A stretch of DNA of 64,000 nucleotides from Pseudeuparius sepicola (GCA_963920635.1 OY987304.1:35898365-35962364); one strand, 5' to 3'. Numbered from the stretch's first letter, positions 33,052 to 45,330 are shown. The notes: generated from the sequence alone by a model not told the origin. Made by a program: numbers and translations.

Positions 33052-33290
33052 CTAGTTAGCCAATGTATGACAGAGTCATGAGGATACGAGAGCGATTAGA
33101 TTATGGATACAAGCAACAAATGGCACAAAAAATTAAAGTAGCCCAGTCATTACCTACTAATTTTCTTCTATTAAAATTTACCAAAAAAACATAATTTTTT
33201 GCAAAGTCTGTCCCCTGCATCTACAGCGTTTGTGTCATGTCCTTATGTCAGTGTCATACATTGGCTAACTAGAGTACTTATCCATAAACA
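33052..33290 (+). repeat. Inverted-repeat element; relative at 61760-61897
   Basis: CTAGTTAGCCAATGTATGACA (33052-33072) is repeated exactly inverted at 33252-33272. The right half (about 33196-33285: GTCATGTCCTTATGTCAGTG) recurs inverted at 61760-61897. It is a dispersed MITE-like family with at least two copies here. Confidence 0.65.
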
Positions 33291-33429
33291 AGGCTTATGG
33301 GGATTTTGCGGTCAGGCAAGAGTTGTTAGAAATAACAGCCGCATTGATCATAGTGGAAAAAATATTCGCTGGAACGACACCTTATTTTATTTACTATTTT
33401 TGCCCAGAGTTTCTTTAAAACGTGAATAA

Positions 33430-33650
33430 TATTTTCTGTTTTATCTGCCTACGTGGACGCATACTTCGCGCGACGCGAGGGTGGCATAAAATGACGTTAT
33501 TGCTGCGCGCATGTTATATTTCTCTATGCTGTCAGAAACAGTTTTGTTGCCGTTTATTATATTTGGGAGACTTACGTAACCCGCGTTCCACTTCGGCACT
33601 GCAGAATTTAATGCGAACGGAAGGAGGATCCACATCAAAATAGTAGGTAA
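33430..33650. other. GC-rich island, possibly regulatory
   Basis: CGCGCGACGCGAGG and GCTGCGCGC patches with a GTTTATTAT homeodomain/Cdx-like word. Short frames on both strands have no recognisable content. Confidence 0.2.
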
Positions 33651-34499
33651 GTGAATGGACTATCTGGATAATGCAAAATTAATTGATGGGTAGGTATTCT
33701 TAAAAAAGTAGTTACAATCGCCTTGTCCTATGTTAAAGTTTCGTTGTTGTGAACTAACTGCAATTGAATAACTATTTCCAGAACAAATGCAATGGTCGGA
33801 TGGTGGCAGTAGGTGTCATGAGGTAGGTAGGAACAGTATCGACTGAAGCGCTCTAGCGACTGTGACGACTAGGCGACTCAATCTTTTGTCAATATCTTGA
33901 GTACAGGTCTGCTGATCGTGGCGTGTAGAAAGTTCCGCGATTCGCGAGGCCATGAATTTCTAACTATTGAAGTTGAAAGTAAACAGTGATAAAGTGCTCT
34001 AATTTTGTGCTTAGTTTTGTCTTTTGTCTGATGCTACTGCAGTTTCTGCAAACAACATGCATCATGCATCCGTTGTGGAAAACTAAGAGCTCCCTACTAT
34101 ACTCCTACACACCCACTAATTATTGTTGATTGACATTGAAAAATCAAAAAAGTAATAAATTCACTTAGACTATGCATACATTTTTTGAAATATCAGTTTG
34201 ATGACTTCCGGCGCACTGTTGCAACACACATCGTAAATTTACTTATTTTTTACCTTTTGCCAGGTGTTCAAAAAATGTATGCATTTTCTAAAAGAATTTT
34301 TTACCCTGGGTTTTCTCCAAAGGATGGATGCAAACTGTTTGCGGCGACGGTAGTAGCAAACAAAACATGAAAGCAGGAACAATAAAATGTGCTAGTATGC
34401 CCCAAGACTATAATTGTTGTTCGAAAATACCACCATTAATTTGAACACCTACAAGTTCAATAAACAATCGTGGTCACACTAATTTCCAGGCCATTTTGT
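33651..34499. other. No gene seen
   Basis: Mixed composition, stops in all frames, no repeat detected. The 61-residue frame 34185-34370 is unsupported. Confidence 0.4.
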
Positions 34500-35200
34500 T
34501 GCTTAGTAAAAACAAAAAAAAACATGCAAAACGGAGCGTTTTAGGCGTCGTTACGATATTATAGTATTGCCGGTAGCAATAATCTCATGTAATTTAAAAA
34601 TCATGATGAATAATGTGCTTGCGGAAATCCACAAAATTTCCGACCATGAGAGTTGAGTTACCCGGGTGCTAAGGTTGATTTGCCTCAACGTTTTAAACCT
34701 CGACAAAAAAAAACTTTTCTAGTAGATAGCCAATAGGCATCCCTGTCCTATAAATTCTTGGATGAAGCCGCTTAGAATTGTTGTTATGCTGTTTCAATTC
34801 ACTTTAGTAATACTATATCTTGACAAGTTTACCTATTTTATATTTCCCGCCTTGTTAGGGAAACAGCGCAAAATGCTAAAGCGATATATCCTCGTTCGTG
34901 CGACGCAGGGAAAACCGTTTTGTTATCGGCGATATTATATCAGAAAAAGTGCGTTCAAACCCCCTAACCGCCAAAATTCATTCTCGTCAAGTCTTTTATC
35001 ACACTCCGGAGCGACAGACATCCATTTTTAACGTGCACGCAGTAGGCGCGCGAGGGAGTCACCACCCCATTGGCGCCGTTACCCCCATCATAAAGTTTAC
35101 GCCCCGAATTATTCAATTTTTCCGATCCCGAGGCAAATTTTACGCGAGCATGAAACTACCCCGGAACGTTGTTTCGCGTGTTTATGAAGATTAGTTTAAG
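34500..35200. other. Long moderately GC-rich stretch, possibly conserved non-coding
   Basis: Includes GGCGTCGTTACGATATTATAG, AATCCACAAAATTTCCG and GGCGCGCGAGGGAG with CpGs throughout. Two overlapping frames (34762-35031, 34898-35194) are not protein-like. It lacks the repeat structure of its neighbours. Confidence 0.25.
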
Positions 35201-35309
35201 GTCGGAACTGTGACCTAATAAAAATTGCCCTATTTATATTTTTGCAGAGTAAGTATTCATGATACGAACGGAAAAAGAAAATATCGGTAGAAAAGACTAT
35301 CACAAAAGA

Positions 35310-35610
35310 AAACACTAGAAGATTTTATGAGGCATATACATTCTTTTGCGTGGGAGATTCTTTTGTATGGGAGATTTAAATATAAATCTTATCGACATTC
35401 TGAGTCTGAGTGCAGACAAGCCAACGAAATTTTCGGAAGTTTGGGTCTGATTCAATTAATAGCACAACGTATATACTAGAATTACTGCAGTCACGACAAC
35501 TCTCATATAGATCTGATCCTTACTAATGAAGGATAATGTTATAGTACGTGCACTATACGAGTTGCAGATGTCAGTGACCACGATCTTATTGACTGTTTGA
35601 ATTATTAATA
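35310..35610 (+). pseudogene. LINE (jockey/CR1-like) endonuclease-domain remnant
   Basis: One frame gives GDLNINLID near 35369, the Gly-Asp-x-Asn motif of apurinic-type LINE endonucleases. After a frame change IFGSLGLIQLIAQ and HIDLILTNEG follow, then VSDHDLIDCL with the Ser-Asp-His motif near the domain's end. The order and spacing fit the C-terminal half of the endonuclease in jockey/CR1 ORF2, which nicks target DNA. Stops and shifts abound, and a short tandem duplication (TTCTTTTG..TGGGAGA) precedes the motif. No reverse transcriptase follows. Confidence 0.7.
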
Positions 35611-35680
35611 ACAAAATAAATCATAATGCTCCAATTTTTAGTCTAGTAGCGATTTTAAAGATTTAAATCAGGTTTATTTC

Positions 35681-35750
35681 TACCAGGGACTCTTTAAAAT
35701 AAGGAGACCCAGCGTGTCACAGTCTATCACATAGGAAAAGTGAAGCCTTG
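35681..35750 (-). repeat. Dispersed short repeat, copy 1
   Basis: GGACTCTTTAAAATAAGGAG plus GTGTCACAGTCTATC match 47768-47840 inverted. The first half also matches 36651-36685. Confidence 0.6.
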
Positions 35751-38270
35751 TTTTCTGTATATCTCCAAGGAGACCACATAAGTGGGCTGGTACAAGGTTA
35801 TGTTATATGTCAGTGTCCAACTGCCATCAGGTTTTATGTGACATGCCAGTGATATAGATTCCAAAGGAGGCAAAATATTTCCCATCATAGTTCACAATTT
35901 TTAAGTTTTCTAACTTCCAGATAGTCAATTAAAGGTAACGCGGCCGCCTGTAGTAGTCCCAATAATTGCAACCAGATTTTTCATGTCTCACCTTTAGTAA
36001 TCCTACAATTCCCATTACGTGGGCATTACGTATAAGTAAGTACCTAGTTCAAAACAAAAATGGTATTTCCTAAATTTTAAATTATTAAGCAGGTCTTTTT
36101 TAAAACAGTTTTTATCTACAACTATAAGTTTATTTTACGTTTGTGAGGTACCTTGGAAGAGAAATAAAATTACAAAAATGAGCACCGAGAAAAACTACAT
36201 GATTAGAACTAAGTACAAGACCTAATCTTATTAGTCCATCCCGAAATCTGTGAAAGTTCTTTGGGTAGATACATTCAACAAGGGAAGAAAGTTCAAGTAC
36301 ACATATTATTACAAATGGATTCAGGAACCTGGTAACAAGGTGCAATAGCGACAAATTCTCAAATAAGCTGAATCGGCACTGACTTACCATACTTATATTA
36401 CTTAAATTCCTGGAAATAATTGCAGGAAACCAAATTCAAATATAAAATAAATTTGATTCATTTGGCACTTCCCATATTCTGTGTTTGTTGACAGAACATT
36501 GTCATGCCTAATTTTTAGAAATCATTATTAATTTTTACTAACAATCAAAGTACCTGTTACATTCATAGATTCTCCAATAAAATGGCATACTTGGCATCAT
36601 TGAGACCATTAGAATGGGGAAAGAAACGGCCTCACTTTGGAAAGTATAATGCTGGGTCCCCTTATTTTAAAGGGTCCCTGATTTCTACAGTGACTTAAAA
36701 TCAATACCTTGGGTAAATATCTACGATATTGATATAAGCGATTAAAACACATAAAAATACAAGTATAGTTAAAATGCATGTACATACATGAAAATACAAG
36801 TATAATGTAAGAATTTAATACTATGGATACCAGCATTTATGATAGCATTATATTTTAAATAAGATAAAAATAAATAATGAAAAGGTGACTAGACTTTAAC
36901 ATATTTTTGTAAGGGTTTCAAACGTTAATTTGACGATATATGCGTTATTAGTATCTATCAACTTGATTATGTACTATGATATGTGTAGATTGGGAGTATA
37001 TAAATCACAGAATATGATTGTGTCACACTTAGACGTTAAAGAGAAGTACTAGCAGTAGCAGCAGCGAGTAGTGTAAACATTATTTTTTGAAATATGTAAT
37101 CAAGAATCTATTAATGAGCAAGACATTCCCGACCAATCAGATTGGTGTTCACATGGGAATGGGGTCGATGCTATCGACGGTACGTCGAATCGGCCAATAC
37201 TGATGATATGGATGCATTACCAGATTCAACTAATGACATAGGCCCCGAAGAGTTTTTCTATCAATTTGATGATACTAAATAGAATCAGTTGTAAAAAGCG
37301 TCTAGCAAAATGACATTCCAAAAAATTGGGAGCCGTTTAATTGACTTATCCGAAAGGGAGGAGAATTATTGAAGCACCCAACGTTGCGTTACTGGCCATC
37401 TCCAAAATGCCTCGGGAAACTATTATAGTGGTGGGAATAGATATTCCCAATAACTTCTTTCTTCAACAGATAGTCCCATCAAACAAGTTATAACCATACT
37501 GAGCAGACATTTCAATTGTAAAAGTAGAGATAAACACTAGTTGATTGCTTTCGATTGTGAATCCGATAATGTGGTATCTTCCCGGCTTTGTACAAAAGGC
37601 TCCCAACCACGCAAATTTTTTTGGAAGGATGAATTGCCTTTTAAAGATAATTTAAGCCTCCCAATAAGTGTACTGTGCAACGTTAGCACTCAAAATTTCG
37701 GGCGCCATAATGGTGGGAGGGTTACCTTCTTTGTTCAGATACCGCGTAGGTCTGCGGCCGGTCGTCGAAATCAGTTTAGAACTTTTTAGATACGCAATTT
37801 TTCCCACTACCATTGCAAATCTACAATGCTTCCTTCTTACCTCTTGGGATACATGGCTTTTATTTCATAGTCTTTAGTGGTACTTAGATATTTTTTTGGT
37901 AGAAATAATTATAGTGATCTAGATTTTGAATGACGGTTTACAGATTAGAACCAAAATCTCCCCTAAAAGAGTTATGTATTCATCAGTTTTAAATAAAGTT
38001 TAAAAATATTTATCGTGTTTTCATTACGTGGGAGAGAGTATAAAGCCTAGAAAATACTACAATTACCTCTACATCGTGTAACAATGCGATAATCACGGGG
38101 GAGCGAGTGCACCGTGCACCATATTATTTTAAACGGGCTCTATTATAACAAAGTTTATAACAAAGTTCTATAATTTCACCCAAATTATATAAAAGAAATC
38201 AGAGTAACGTATGCATTAGTGCAATGTTGCATGCATAAAGAAACCGTTTCGAGAGAGGTCGGTATCAAAA
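35751..38270. other. Mostly unique AT-rich DNA, no gene recognised
   Basis: 36651-36685 carries copy 2 of the short dispersed repeat. The 86-residue frame 36130-36390 (minus) and the 82-residue frame 37541-37789 (+) resemble nothing known. The stretch 37190-37790 has scattered coding-like pieces (DSTNDIGPEEFFYQFDD) broken by stops and may be an old transposon gene. Weak similarity links about 37535-37660 and 41665-41770. Confidence 0.35.
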
Positions 38271-38272
38271 TC

Positions 38273-38286
38273 ACCCCCCCCCCCCT
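38273..38286. repeat. Poly-C run of about 14 bases
   Basis: An unusually long C homopolymer for AT-rich DNA; a mirror case (poly-G) is at 46083-46096. Confidence 0.8.
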
Positions 38287-38439
38287 AGACCGAGATTTTT
38301 ATAAACAAATGCCATATATATGTTGAAAGTATGTGGTTACGTCATCCACCGTTGCCTCTCCGGTGAAGGCGGGACGCTAACAGATGGCCCGCCAGCGAAC
38401 CTCGATTTACGGGGTGTCCTGTGGTCAAGTTCCTGATCG

Positions 38440-38585
38440 CAATGGGTTTTCGGCGTATTGGTGTCTTTGGGGTTGTATTGCGTAATTACGCGATTGGATT
38501 GCGCGATTGTCCAACTGGATTGTGTAATTGTGCCATTGGATTGCGTAATTGCATGATTGAATTTTGCAATTAATTGTGAAAAATT
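38440..38585. repeat. 21-bp minisatellite of ATTGCGTAATTG type
   Basis: About five units of GGATTGCGTAATTGTGCAATT-like sequence. Because 21 bp is seven codons, the minus frame 38337-38600 shows a seven-residue repeat (ITQSNGT, ITQSSWT, IAQSNRV, ITQYNPK). Whether that frame is ever translated is unknown. Confidence 0.7.
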
Positions 38586-38600
38586 GCCCCAACCAGACAT

Positions 38601-39214
38601 ATAAACATCTACATCAATATCTGCAATATTATTCTCTTAACATATTTAGCATCTAACCGCGTACCAAGACATATAAAGTAGTATGATGGTCCCACGTCAC
38701 AACATGGGCAGAGTCGTTGTAATCAAACGAGAGTGTGTGCAGCACTCATGTTTTATTTTTAAAGAAATTATACACTACACTACTTACACGCCTATAGCTA
38801 CCAATCCGTATATGACATCAAAGCACTAATATAAGTACTTTCGTCGTACCTAATTATAGTTCAAAGCCAGAATAAGCTCTTATTCGACAAATAATCTATT
38901 TAATTTCAAGACCTATTATTAAAGTGTAATGACATTACGAGCGGCAGACAAGGAGTGGAGATTCCAAGGAACACCTTAATTATTTATATTTAACCTACAA
39001 CACGATGGTATTGTAATTACTTCGGATTCACTAGGTATACCTATTAATTTTCACATATTTTTATGTATTAATATTTTTTAAATACTTAAAAATATTTAAA
39101 TATATTACATTTTATTAAATATAATAAGTATTGTTTCTACATTGTAAATTATTCAATCAGCTGGAACTTGAACAAAACTTTGCTTTGGTTCCTGAGTATG
39201 GTTTTTGCCCTAGG
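38601..39214. other. AT-rich, nothing recognised
   Basis: No repeats or frames of note. Confidence 0.45.
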
Positions 39215-39631
39215 TACAGCGTGTCCCAAATAGTTTGTCCTAGACCCCTGGATCTCAGAAACCGTAAGAGATACGAAAAAAACTTGAATACAAAAGTTGT
39301 AAGGTTCGCAGTGGACGTAACCTTCCATTTTCACATATACAGGGCGATTCGTATTTGCAGGACAAAAATAAAATAATTAGATTTCGACAATTGCATTAAT
39401 CCTTTGGAATATTTGCATTTTCCATGAAATTTGCTACAGAACCGTTTTTTTTTGTTTTGTATGCAGCGTTGCCAAGATATAGAATTTTTCTTGGAATTTA
39501 GGGACTTCGTGGAGGTTATGGAAACTGAATGCTATATCTTTATTTTAATAGATATCAAGTATATATTTTAGCCAAAGTATGACAGCACAACCGTGTGTGG
39601 TGTGGTATGTCTAAATTCGTTTTTGCATATA

Positions 39632-40932
39632 CAGTGTGTTCATAACAGGCTCTCAAATACAGATAATTTCAAACAGCAATAACTTATTTTTTTCAAATGG
39701 AATGACCCATATTTCTATAGTTTGTTGGATGCCGGCGTCCAAGCCCCACATTTTATTTAAATAACATTCTATACCAAAAACTCTCGTTTTCGAGATATTT
39801 AGTATTTAAGAAAATTTCTTCGCATTTTTCATTCAGGTGAGAAGGTTATTATAATTATTTTTCCAGACAGTGGCAGAAATAATTGTCATTTTAGATAATA
39901 CGGGAAGTAAAATTCCTATACCTGTATACAGCTTGTCACACTATAAAGGTCGCTTTCTTTACATTAGTGATTACGATATGAAATAAAAAGAAGCAAAAAA
40001 AATGTCAAATTGGCTATATTGTATAAAATTATTTCTTGATTTTGAATCAGAGGAAATATAATATCAAATTTTAATTTTATTAATAAAACCTTCTCACCTG
40101 AATGAAAAATGCAAAGAAATTTTCTTAAATACTAAATATCTCGAAAACGGATAGTTTTTGATATAGAATGTTATTTACATAAAATGTGGGGCTTGGACGC
40201 CGGCATCCAACAAACTACAGAAATATGGGTCATTCCATTTGAAAAAATAAATTATTGCTGTTTGAAATTATCTGTATTTGAGAGCCTGATATGAACACAC
40301 TGTATATGCAAAAACCAATTTAGTGTACATACCACACCACACACGGTTGTGCTGTCATACATCGGCTAAAATATATCTTTTATTTAAATAACATTCTATA
40401 CCAAAAACTAACCGTTTTCGAGATATTTAGTATTTAAGAAAATTTCTTTGCATTTTTCATTCAGGTGAGAAGGTTCTATCAAGCAAGCCATAATTATTTT
40501 TCCAGACAGTGAATTGTCATTTTAGATAATACGGGAAGTAAAATTCCTATACCTGTATACAGCTTGTCACACTATAAAGGTCGCTTTCTTTACATTAGTG
40601 ATTACGATTTGAAATAAAAAGAAGCAAAAAAAAGTAAAATTGGCTATATTGTATAAAATTATTTCTTGATTCTGAATCAGAGGAAATATAATATCAAATT
40701 TTAAATTGATTGATAAAACCTTCTCACCTGAATGAAAAATGCAAAGAAATTTTCTTAAATACTAAATATCTCAAAAACTGGTAGTTTTTGGTATAGAATG
40801 TTATTTACATAAAATGTGGGGCTTGGACGCCGGCATCCAACAAACTATTGAAATATGGGTCATTCCATTTGAAAAAATAAGTTATTGCTGTTTGAAATTT
40901 TCTGTATTTGAGAGCCTGTCATGAACACACTG
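39632..40932. mobile_element. Inner palindromic element of the nest
   Basis: Ends CAGTGTGTTCATAACAGGCT and CCTGTCATGAACACACTG, bordered by TA. Arms contain GGATGCCGGCGTCCAAGCCC and CATTTTTCATTCAGGTGAG in both orientations. The TA sites at each layer lie at or near the centre of the enclosing palindrome. Confidence 0.85.
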
Positions 40933-41004
40933 TATATGCAAAAACCAATTTAGACATACCACACCACACACGGTTGTGCTGTCATACTTCGGCTAAAATA
41001 TATC
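39751..41004 (+). repeat. Tandem duplication of ~627 bp across the nest
   Basis: 39751-40377 and 40378-41004 are direct copies. Each runs from TTTAAATAACATTCTATACC through the palindrome centre to GGCTAAAATATATCTTT. The first copy therefore also contains an inner right end (near 40307) and part of the middle arm. The junction near 40378 joins the middle-element arm to the inner left arm. Confidence 0.8.
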
Positions 41005-41352
41005 TTTGATACCTATTAAAATAAAGATACAGCATTCAGTTTCCATAACCTTCACAAAGTCCCTAAATTCCAAGAAAAATTCGATAACTTGACAACGGTG
41101 CATTCAAAATACAAAACAAAAAAACTGTTCTGTATCAAATTTCATGGAGAATGCAAATATTCCAAAGGATTAATGCAATTGTCAAAATCTAAATATTTTA
41201 TTTTTGTCCTGCAAATACGAATCGCCCTGTATATGTGGAAATAGAAGGTTACGTCCACTGCGAACCTTACAACTTTTGTATTCAAGTTTCTTCGTATCTC
41301 TTACGGTTCCTGAGATCCAGGGGGTAGGACAAACTATTTGGGACACGCTGTA

Positions 41353-42480
41353 CATGAGGGTATACTTTAGCTCTAAGTCATTAATTTTATTAATGAAAAC
41401 TTCAGTTACGATTTGTAGGGTTCATTTCGGCAGTCACACCCTAAATAGAGTACTTTTTTCTTGACAGTCATACACTTTGACCACTATGGCTTGCCCACAA
41501 TTTGTGGTACAAGTGTTTGTATTATGCTTTATTTCGTAGGGTTTGTTTAGATTGGGGGCTGCTAGAGACTTCGTTTCAACCTCCATAATATTTAACTCAT
41601 TGTTTAAACTCTGCAAGTCTATTTGCGTCTATTTACTGGGCAAGATACTCTATCTTGATGAGATGACCGCTACTTGAACGCTTTCGACTGTGAATGCTAT
41701 GAATAGTAACTGCTCCCCTTTATATAAGGGTTCTTTCAAATCCTTTAAAGTAATTTAAGTCTATCCAATAATATATTAATGTAATAAATGAGTCGGCGCT
41801 ATGTAAAAGGTAATTTTCAAACACCCTGCTGGTATGTATATCTACCGTGTCAACTAAGTATCAAAACACCGCTGATACTACGTGGTAGATTGGTAAAATG
41901 TACCTATGGTACCGGAGCCAGTCGATTTCATACCAGCCACCAGCCGGATCGCTGGCGTGAGATCCCTCGGACAGGTTCCACAAAGTTTGTTTATGTCTAT
42001 GTTTTATGTTTATGTGAACCAGACTTGGAAGTATCATATTTCAATTGCAGTGGCCATTATATAATAATAAATATACGGTATCGACCTCTGTCCCGAGAAC
42101 AGTTTGATGTTGTCTAGTGTTCATATTTTCGGACGACGGGCTGGTTATTAATTGGCGAAATCCGGCACGCTGATCTGGTCATCTCCGCGACTCCGGTTGA
42201 ATCCGGGGGACCGCAACAGGTTAGCGATTACTAACGTTAGCAAAATTTAAAAAGAATCGAGCGGGCGCAGTGACGAATTTTTCTAACTGCGAACGTATGG
42301 TGTTGTGAAACGTAAAATGAGAAGCGTAAAACGTAAAATGAGAAGCGAGCGGTGGCCAACCCGTGTAGCACTCAGATGCCGGCAGTCGAGGAACCAACCA
42401 ATATGGCACACAATATACAACAACGCGCCCTTGGAAAACAATTATTATTGAATGTTAGGTCTTGAACTACATACCGTAAG
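41353..42480. other. No gene recognised
   Basis: Frames 41788-42117 (+, 109 residues) and others are not family-like. At 42309-42350 CGTAAAATGAGAAGCG is duplicated in tandem (period about 21). Confidence 0.4.
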
Positions 42481-42482
42481 TA

Positions 42483-42955
42483 CAGGGTGTTCCCGTATAT
42501 TTTGACCCACCCCTAGAGCCTTTATTTTCCGAGTTAGAAAAAAATTACTTTAATGAAAGTTGTTGGGTACCAAGGTGTATTGTCCCAAAAATAATGGATT
42601 GATAGGACTGCTCAGGTCGAAGTTGAAATGTTTTTCCATGGCAACCTTGATTAAATATGAAGATCGTATTTATCTGCAATTTGGAATACCGCGAATGCTT
42701 AGAGCAAACATATAACATATTTATATTGTTGGAATCGGAAAAATGCCTGCAATTCAAAAATCCACAAATATACAGGGTGTTCCATTAAAAAAAGGAAATT
42801 TATATATATTCATAAATTTGTGACGCTCATTTGTTTTATCTAGTAACAGATCCTAGCGGTTCAGAAAAAACTCTACAACTTTCCTTTAAGTAATTTTTTT
42901 CGAACTCGAAAAATAAAGGCTCTAGGGGTGGGTCAAAATATACGGGAACACCCTG
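42483..42955. mobile_element. MITE with ~90-bp inverted ends
   Basis: TA-CAGGGTGTTCCCGTATATTT at the left and the exact inverted start at the right (TA at 42481-42482 and 42956-42957). The arms continue through TTTGACCCACCCCTAGAGCC. A further TACAGGGTGTTCC at 42773 is an extra end inside, without a partner. Confidence 0.85.
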
Positions 42956-43199
42956 TACAGCGGAAACACTGTAGGTTACAACGGCTAGACGATGTAGGTT
43001 ATGTGCATGCGCACAAAAGCAGTAGGATAGAGGGGGAATGGGAATATAGAGGTATGTTAGATGCAAAATATATACAACTCATACATTAGAAGGGAGGAAG
43101 TTTCAGAAACAAGTTAGGTTAGAAAAGGACAAAAACCCGACAGGAGAAAAATTATTAGGTAGTTTAGATACCATGTCATAGGTACACAATCCATATTTT

Positions 43200-43454
43200 A
43201 GGTGGGGAATAAATCCGACTGGGGAAAATTATGGTACCATGTCATCGGTGCACTTATGGGGGAAAAGGGGGGTTAGAGCTACTGCCCGGAGCCATTCGGA
43301 ACCGCGGAACCACCCGGAGCCACGGTGCCACGGAGTCGCTAGTCCAGAACCGGCAAACTTTCACTACTTGCGTAAGGTAAAACTCAACCTAACAAAATTC
43401 GGTGTCAAGGTTTTCGGTAGTAAATTAGAGAGGGAGAGTTCGCCAGCAGGTACA
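43200..43454. other. Short GC-rich segment before the LINE end
   Basis: GGAGCC/GGAACC-rich words (43290-43350) and an open frame to 43559 that merges into the LINE frame. Confidence 0.35.
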
Positions 43455-44125
43455 AAAATTATTTTAATATTCTGCCTTCATCTCGTGGATGAAAATAGGA
43501 TTCAGAAATTGCAAAACACTTGCCTCCGGTTAATCTATGATCTATGGTGTAAAATATGATTCTGTGCGACACACTCGGGCGTTTTCACGTTGGCTAAACA
43601 GGGCTAATTGAAGGAAACTTCATATTCATCTGATTTTTTGGATATACCTAGTTAAATACCACTGCCCTGATTATTTGCATTCAAAATTAAAGTTTGGCAC
43701 AGAAATTCATAATCTCAACATTAGATTTAAGGGAGCCCTCAGCCCCTTGCTCATAGGATACAAAAACTAGAAACTGGATCTTTCGTATACCAAATAACTA
43801 ATCTACAGTGTGTTTCACTTTGAGACAATTTCGTATTTTAAATTACATTACATTCTGTTTTTTTTTTCTAAATAGTCATATTCCATGGCTTACTGATGAT
43901 ATTAAAAGAAGACCACAAAAATCACAAAACCATATTAGGCATTTTTTCACGAATAAAATGGATATAGTGATGTAGAATTGGCCATAGTTCAAAACCCTTG
44001 GTACAAAGATTCAATACTCTAAGTTATACAGAGCGTTCGCCATATGAGGCCAAAATTCTATACAATTGAGTTTTCCGGAGAATAAAAAAACCTTATTATT
44101 ATTATTATTATATTATTATTATTTT
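43455..44125 (+). pseudogene. 3' end of a jockey/CR1-like LINE ORF2, 5'-truncated
   Basis: Translation gives ENRIQKLQNTCLRLIYDLW, then after stops NLNIRFKGALSPLAHRIQ and ETGSFVYQITNL. This order is the familiar end of insect jockey/CR1 ORF2 after the reverse transcriptase, where a group of related Arg/Leu-rich segments lies. The copy ends with AATAAA-like AATAAAAAAACC and a (TTA)n run at 44092-44123, a normal LINE tail. The reverse transcriptase core is absent, and the frame is interrupted many times. The exact 5' breakpoint is unclear and could lie 50-100 bp upstream. Confidence 0.75.
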
Positions 44126-45008
44126 AAATGTAAATGGAAATAAGGTGTATATAGACTTTACCTGATCGCCGGGGTCGAACCGTAACTTACAAACGCTTGT
44201 GAAAGTACTTAGATAATAATTGCAACAGTTCAGTAGCATACCAATTTTTCTATGTAGAAAACTATAATATAATATAATACCTCATCAAACAATGCTTATT
44301 TATTTTGTGTTATTAATAGGAGCATTCCCCTAACGTCAAAAGCTGCTGCACAATAATAATACAATGCAAAATACATTGTTAACCATCAGCGTGATAATAT
44401 GATTTCCGGGCTATGAAGTTATATAGCTAGAGAAGTCTTTATAAATACGTCAGTCAACGACTAGGAGACTATATTTCTAATGTAAGAAATAATGTGTACG
44501 TAATAATATCTCACGCTAATTAATATCATGAAAGAAATAAACCTCGTACAGCAGTCATAGCATATTACTTCGGTGTCTAAAGCGAAACAAACGATCTAGC
44601 AAAGTAGACAAATACATTAAGGCCCATATAAACCTCTCTTTTATTACGGTTTTTGCTAAGAGAACGCTAAGAGAACAGTAAAAATGTATAAATGACCTAC
44701 CCATAAAATCGACAAAAACCGTAATGGAGGTTTGATACGCTTCTGCTAAAATGTTATTACCTCCATTAGATAGATTTTAGTGGGATTTATTTCGTTGGGA
44801 TTTCTTCGAGCGTTCTGTTTGGATGTGTTCCGATAGATATAATAATTTTTTATATGTATTGTTTTGATACAAGATAATGAGGTTGAACGGTGGTCAATTT
44901 GTCTTTGTCATAATCTCAGTACCTACTTTTTCATAATAAATAAAAAAGAGATTATTCTAGATTCTAGTTATTACGGTCATGTATTCACTTAAACTACTTG
45001 CGTTCGAG
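44126..45008. other. AT-rich, no gene; small inverted repeat at 44640-44735
   Basis: TTACGGTTTTT at 44644 pairs with AAAAACCGTAA near 44714. CCATTAGATAG-type words flank it. No target duplication was confirmed. Confidence 0.4.
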
Positions 45009-45059
45009 TAGGGTATAGGTGGGGATAATGAGCATAGTAGCAGTGACTATAGAAAGATT

Positions 45060-45330
45060 AAGACTGTCGACGCTGTATTAAATATCATGTCTAAAAATTT
45101 TCTCATCCGCTCGGGGTGCGCCATCTATGAATCGAGAAATCCCGACGGGAAGCCAGAGTAGCTAGAGTTTTGAGAAACCTGTAATCGTCCGGCGTGTTTT
45201 CACAGCCAGACGTTCGTTCGGTGCAAGGCGACTTGCGGCCGGAGAGATCGCGACGTTGCCGGATCTCTAAATTGGAATTGGTTTTGTCGGGTGAGAATTG
45301 AAAAGATTATACATAGTGTGAAATGGCATC
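45060..45330 (+). promoter_or_regulatory. GC/CpG-rich leader: candidate promoter and first exon for the pogo gene
   Basis: CpG-rich stretch containing GACGTTCGTTCGG and a good donor-like GG|GTGAGAATT near 45291. A splice-acceptor-like TTTTATTGTTTTAG sits immediately before the transposase ATG at 49582. A tiny frame at 45323 (MASRSSRIPQ...) is unassigned. The splice pairing is inference. Confidence 0.25.

Larger units (their letters stand above)
39340..41229. mobile_element. Middle palindromic element of the nest
   Basis: Ends CAGGGCGATTCGTATTTGCA and inverted copy, bordered by TA (39338-39339, 41230-41231). Its arms (39340-39629 and 40935-41229) share CTTTGGAATATTTGCATT, CCTAAATTCC (reversed) and ACCACACCACACACGG. 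Confidence 0.85.
39217..41350. mobile_element. Outer palindromic MITE-like element of a three-layer nest
   Basis: Ends CAGCGTGTCCCAAATAGTTT and its inverted copy, each bordered by TA (39215-39216, 41351-41352). The outer arms are about 120 bp (39217-39337 and 41232-41350). Two further palindromic elements sit concentrically inside. Confidence 0.85.
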
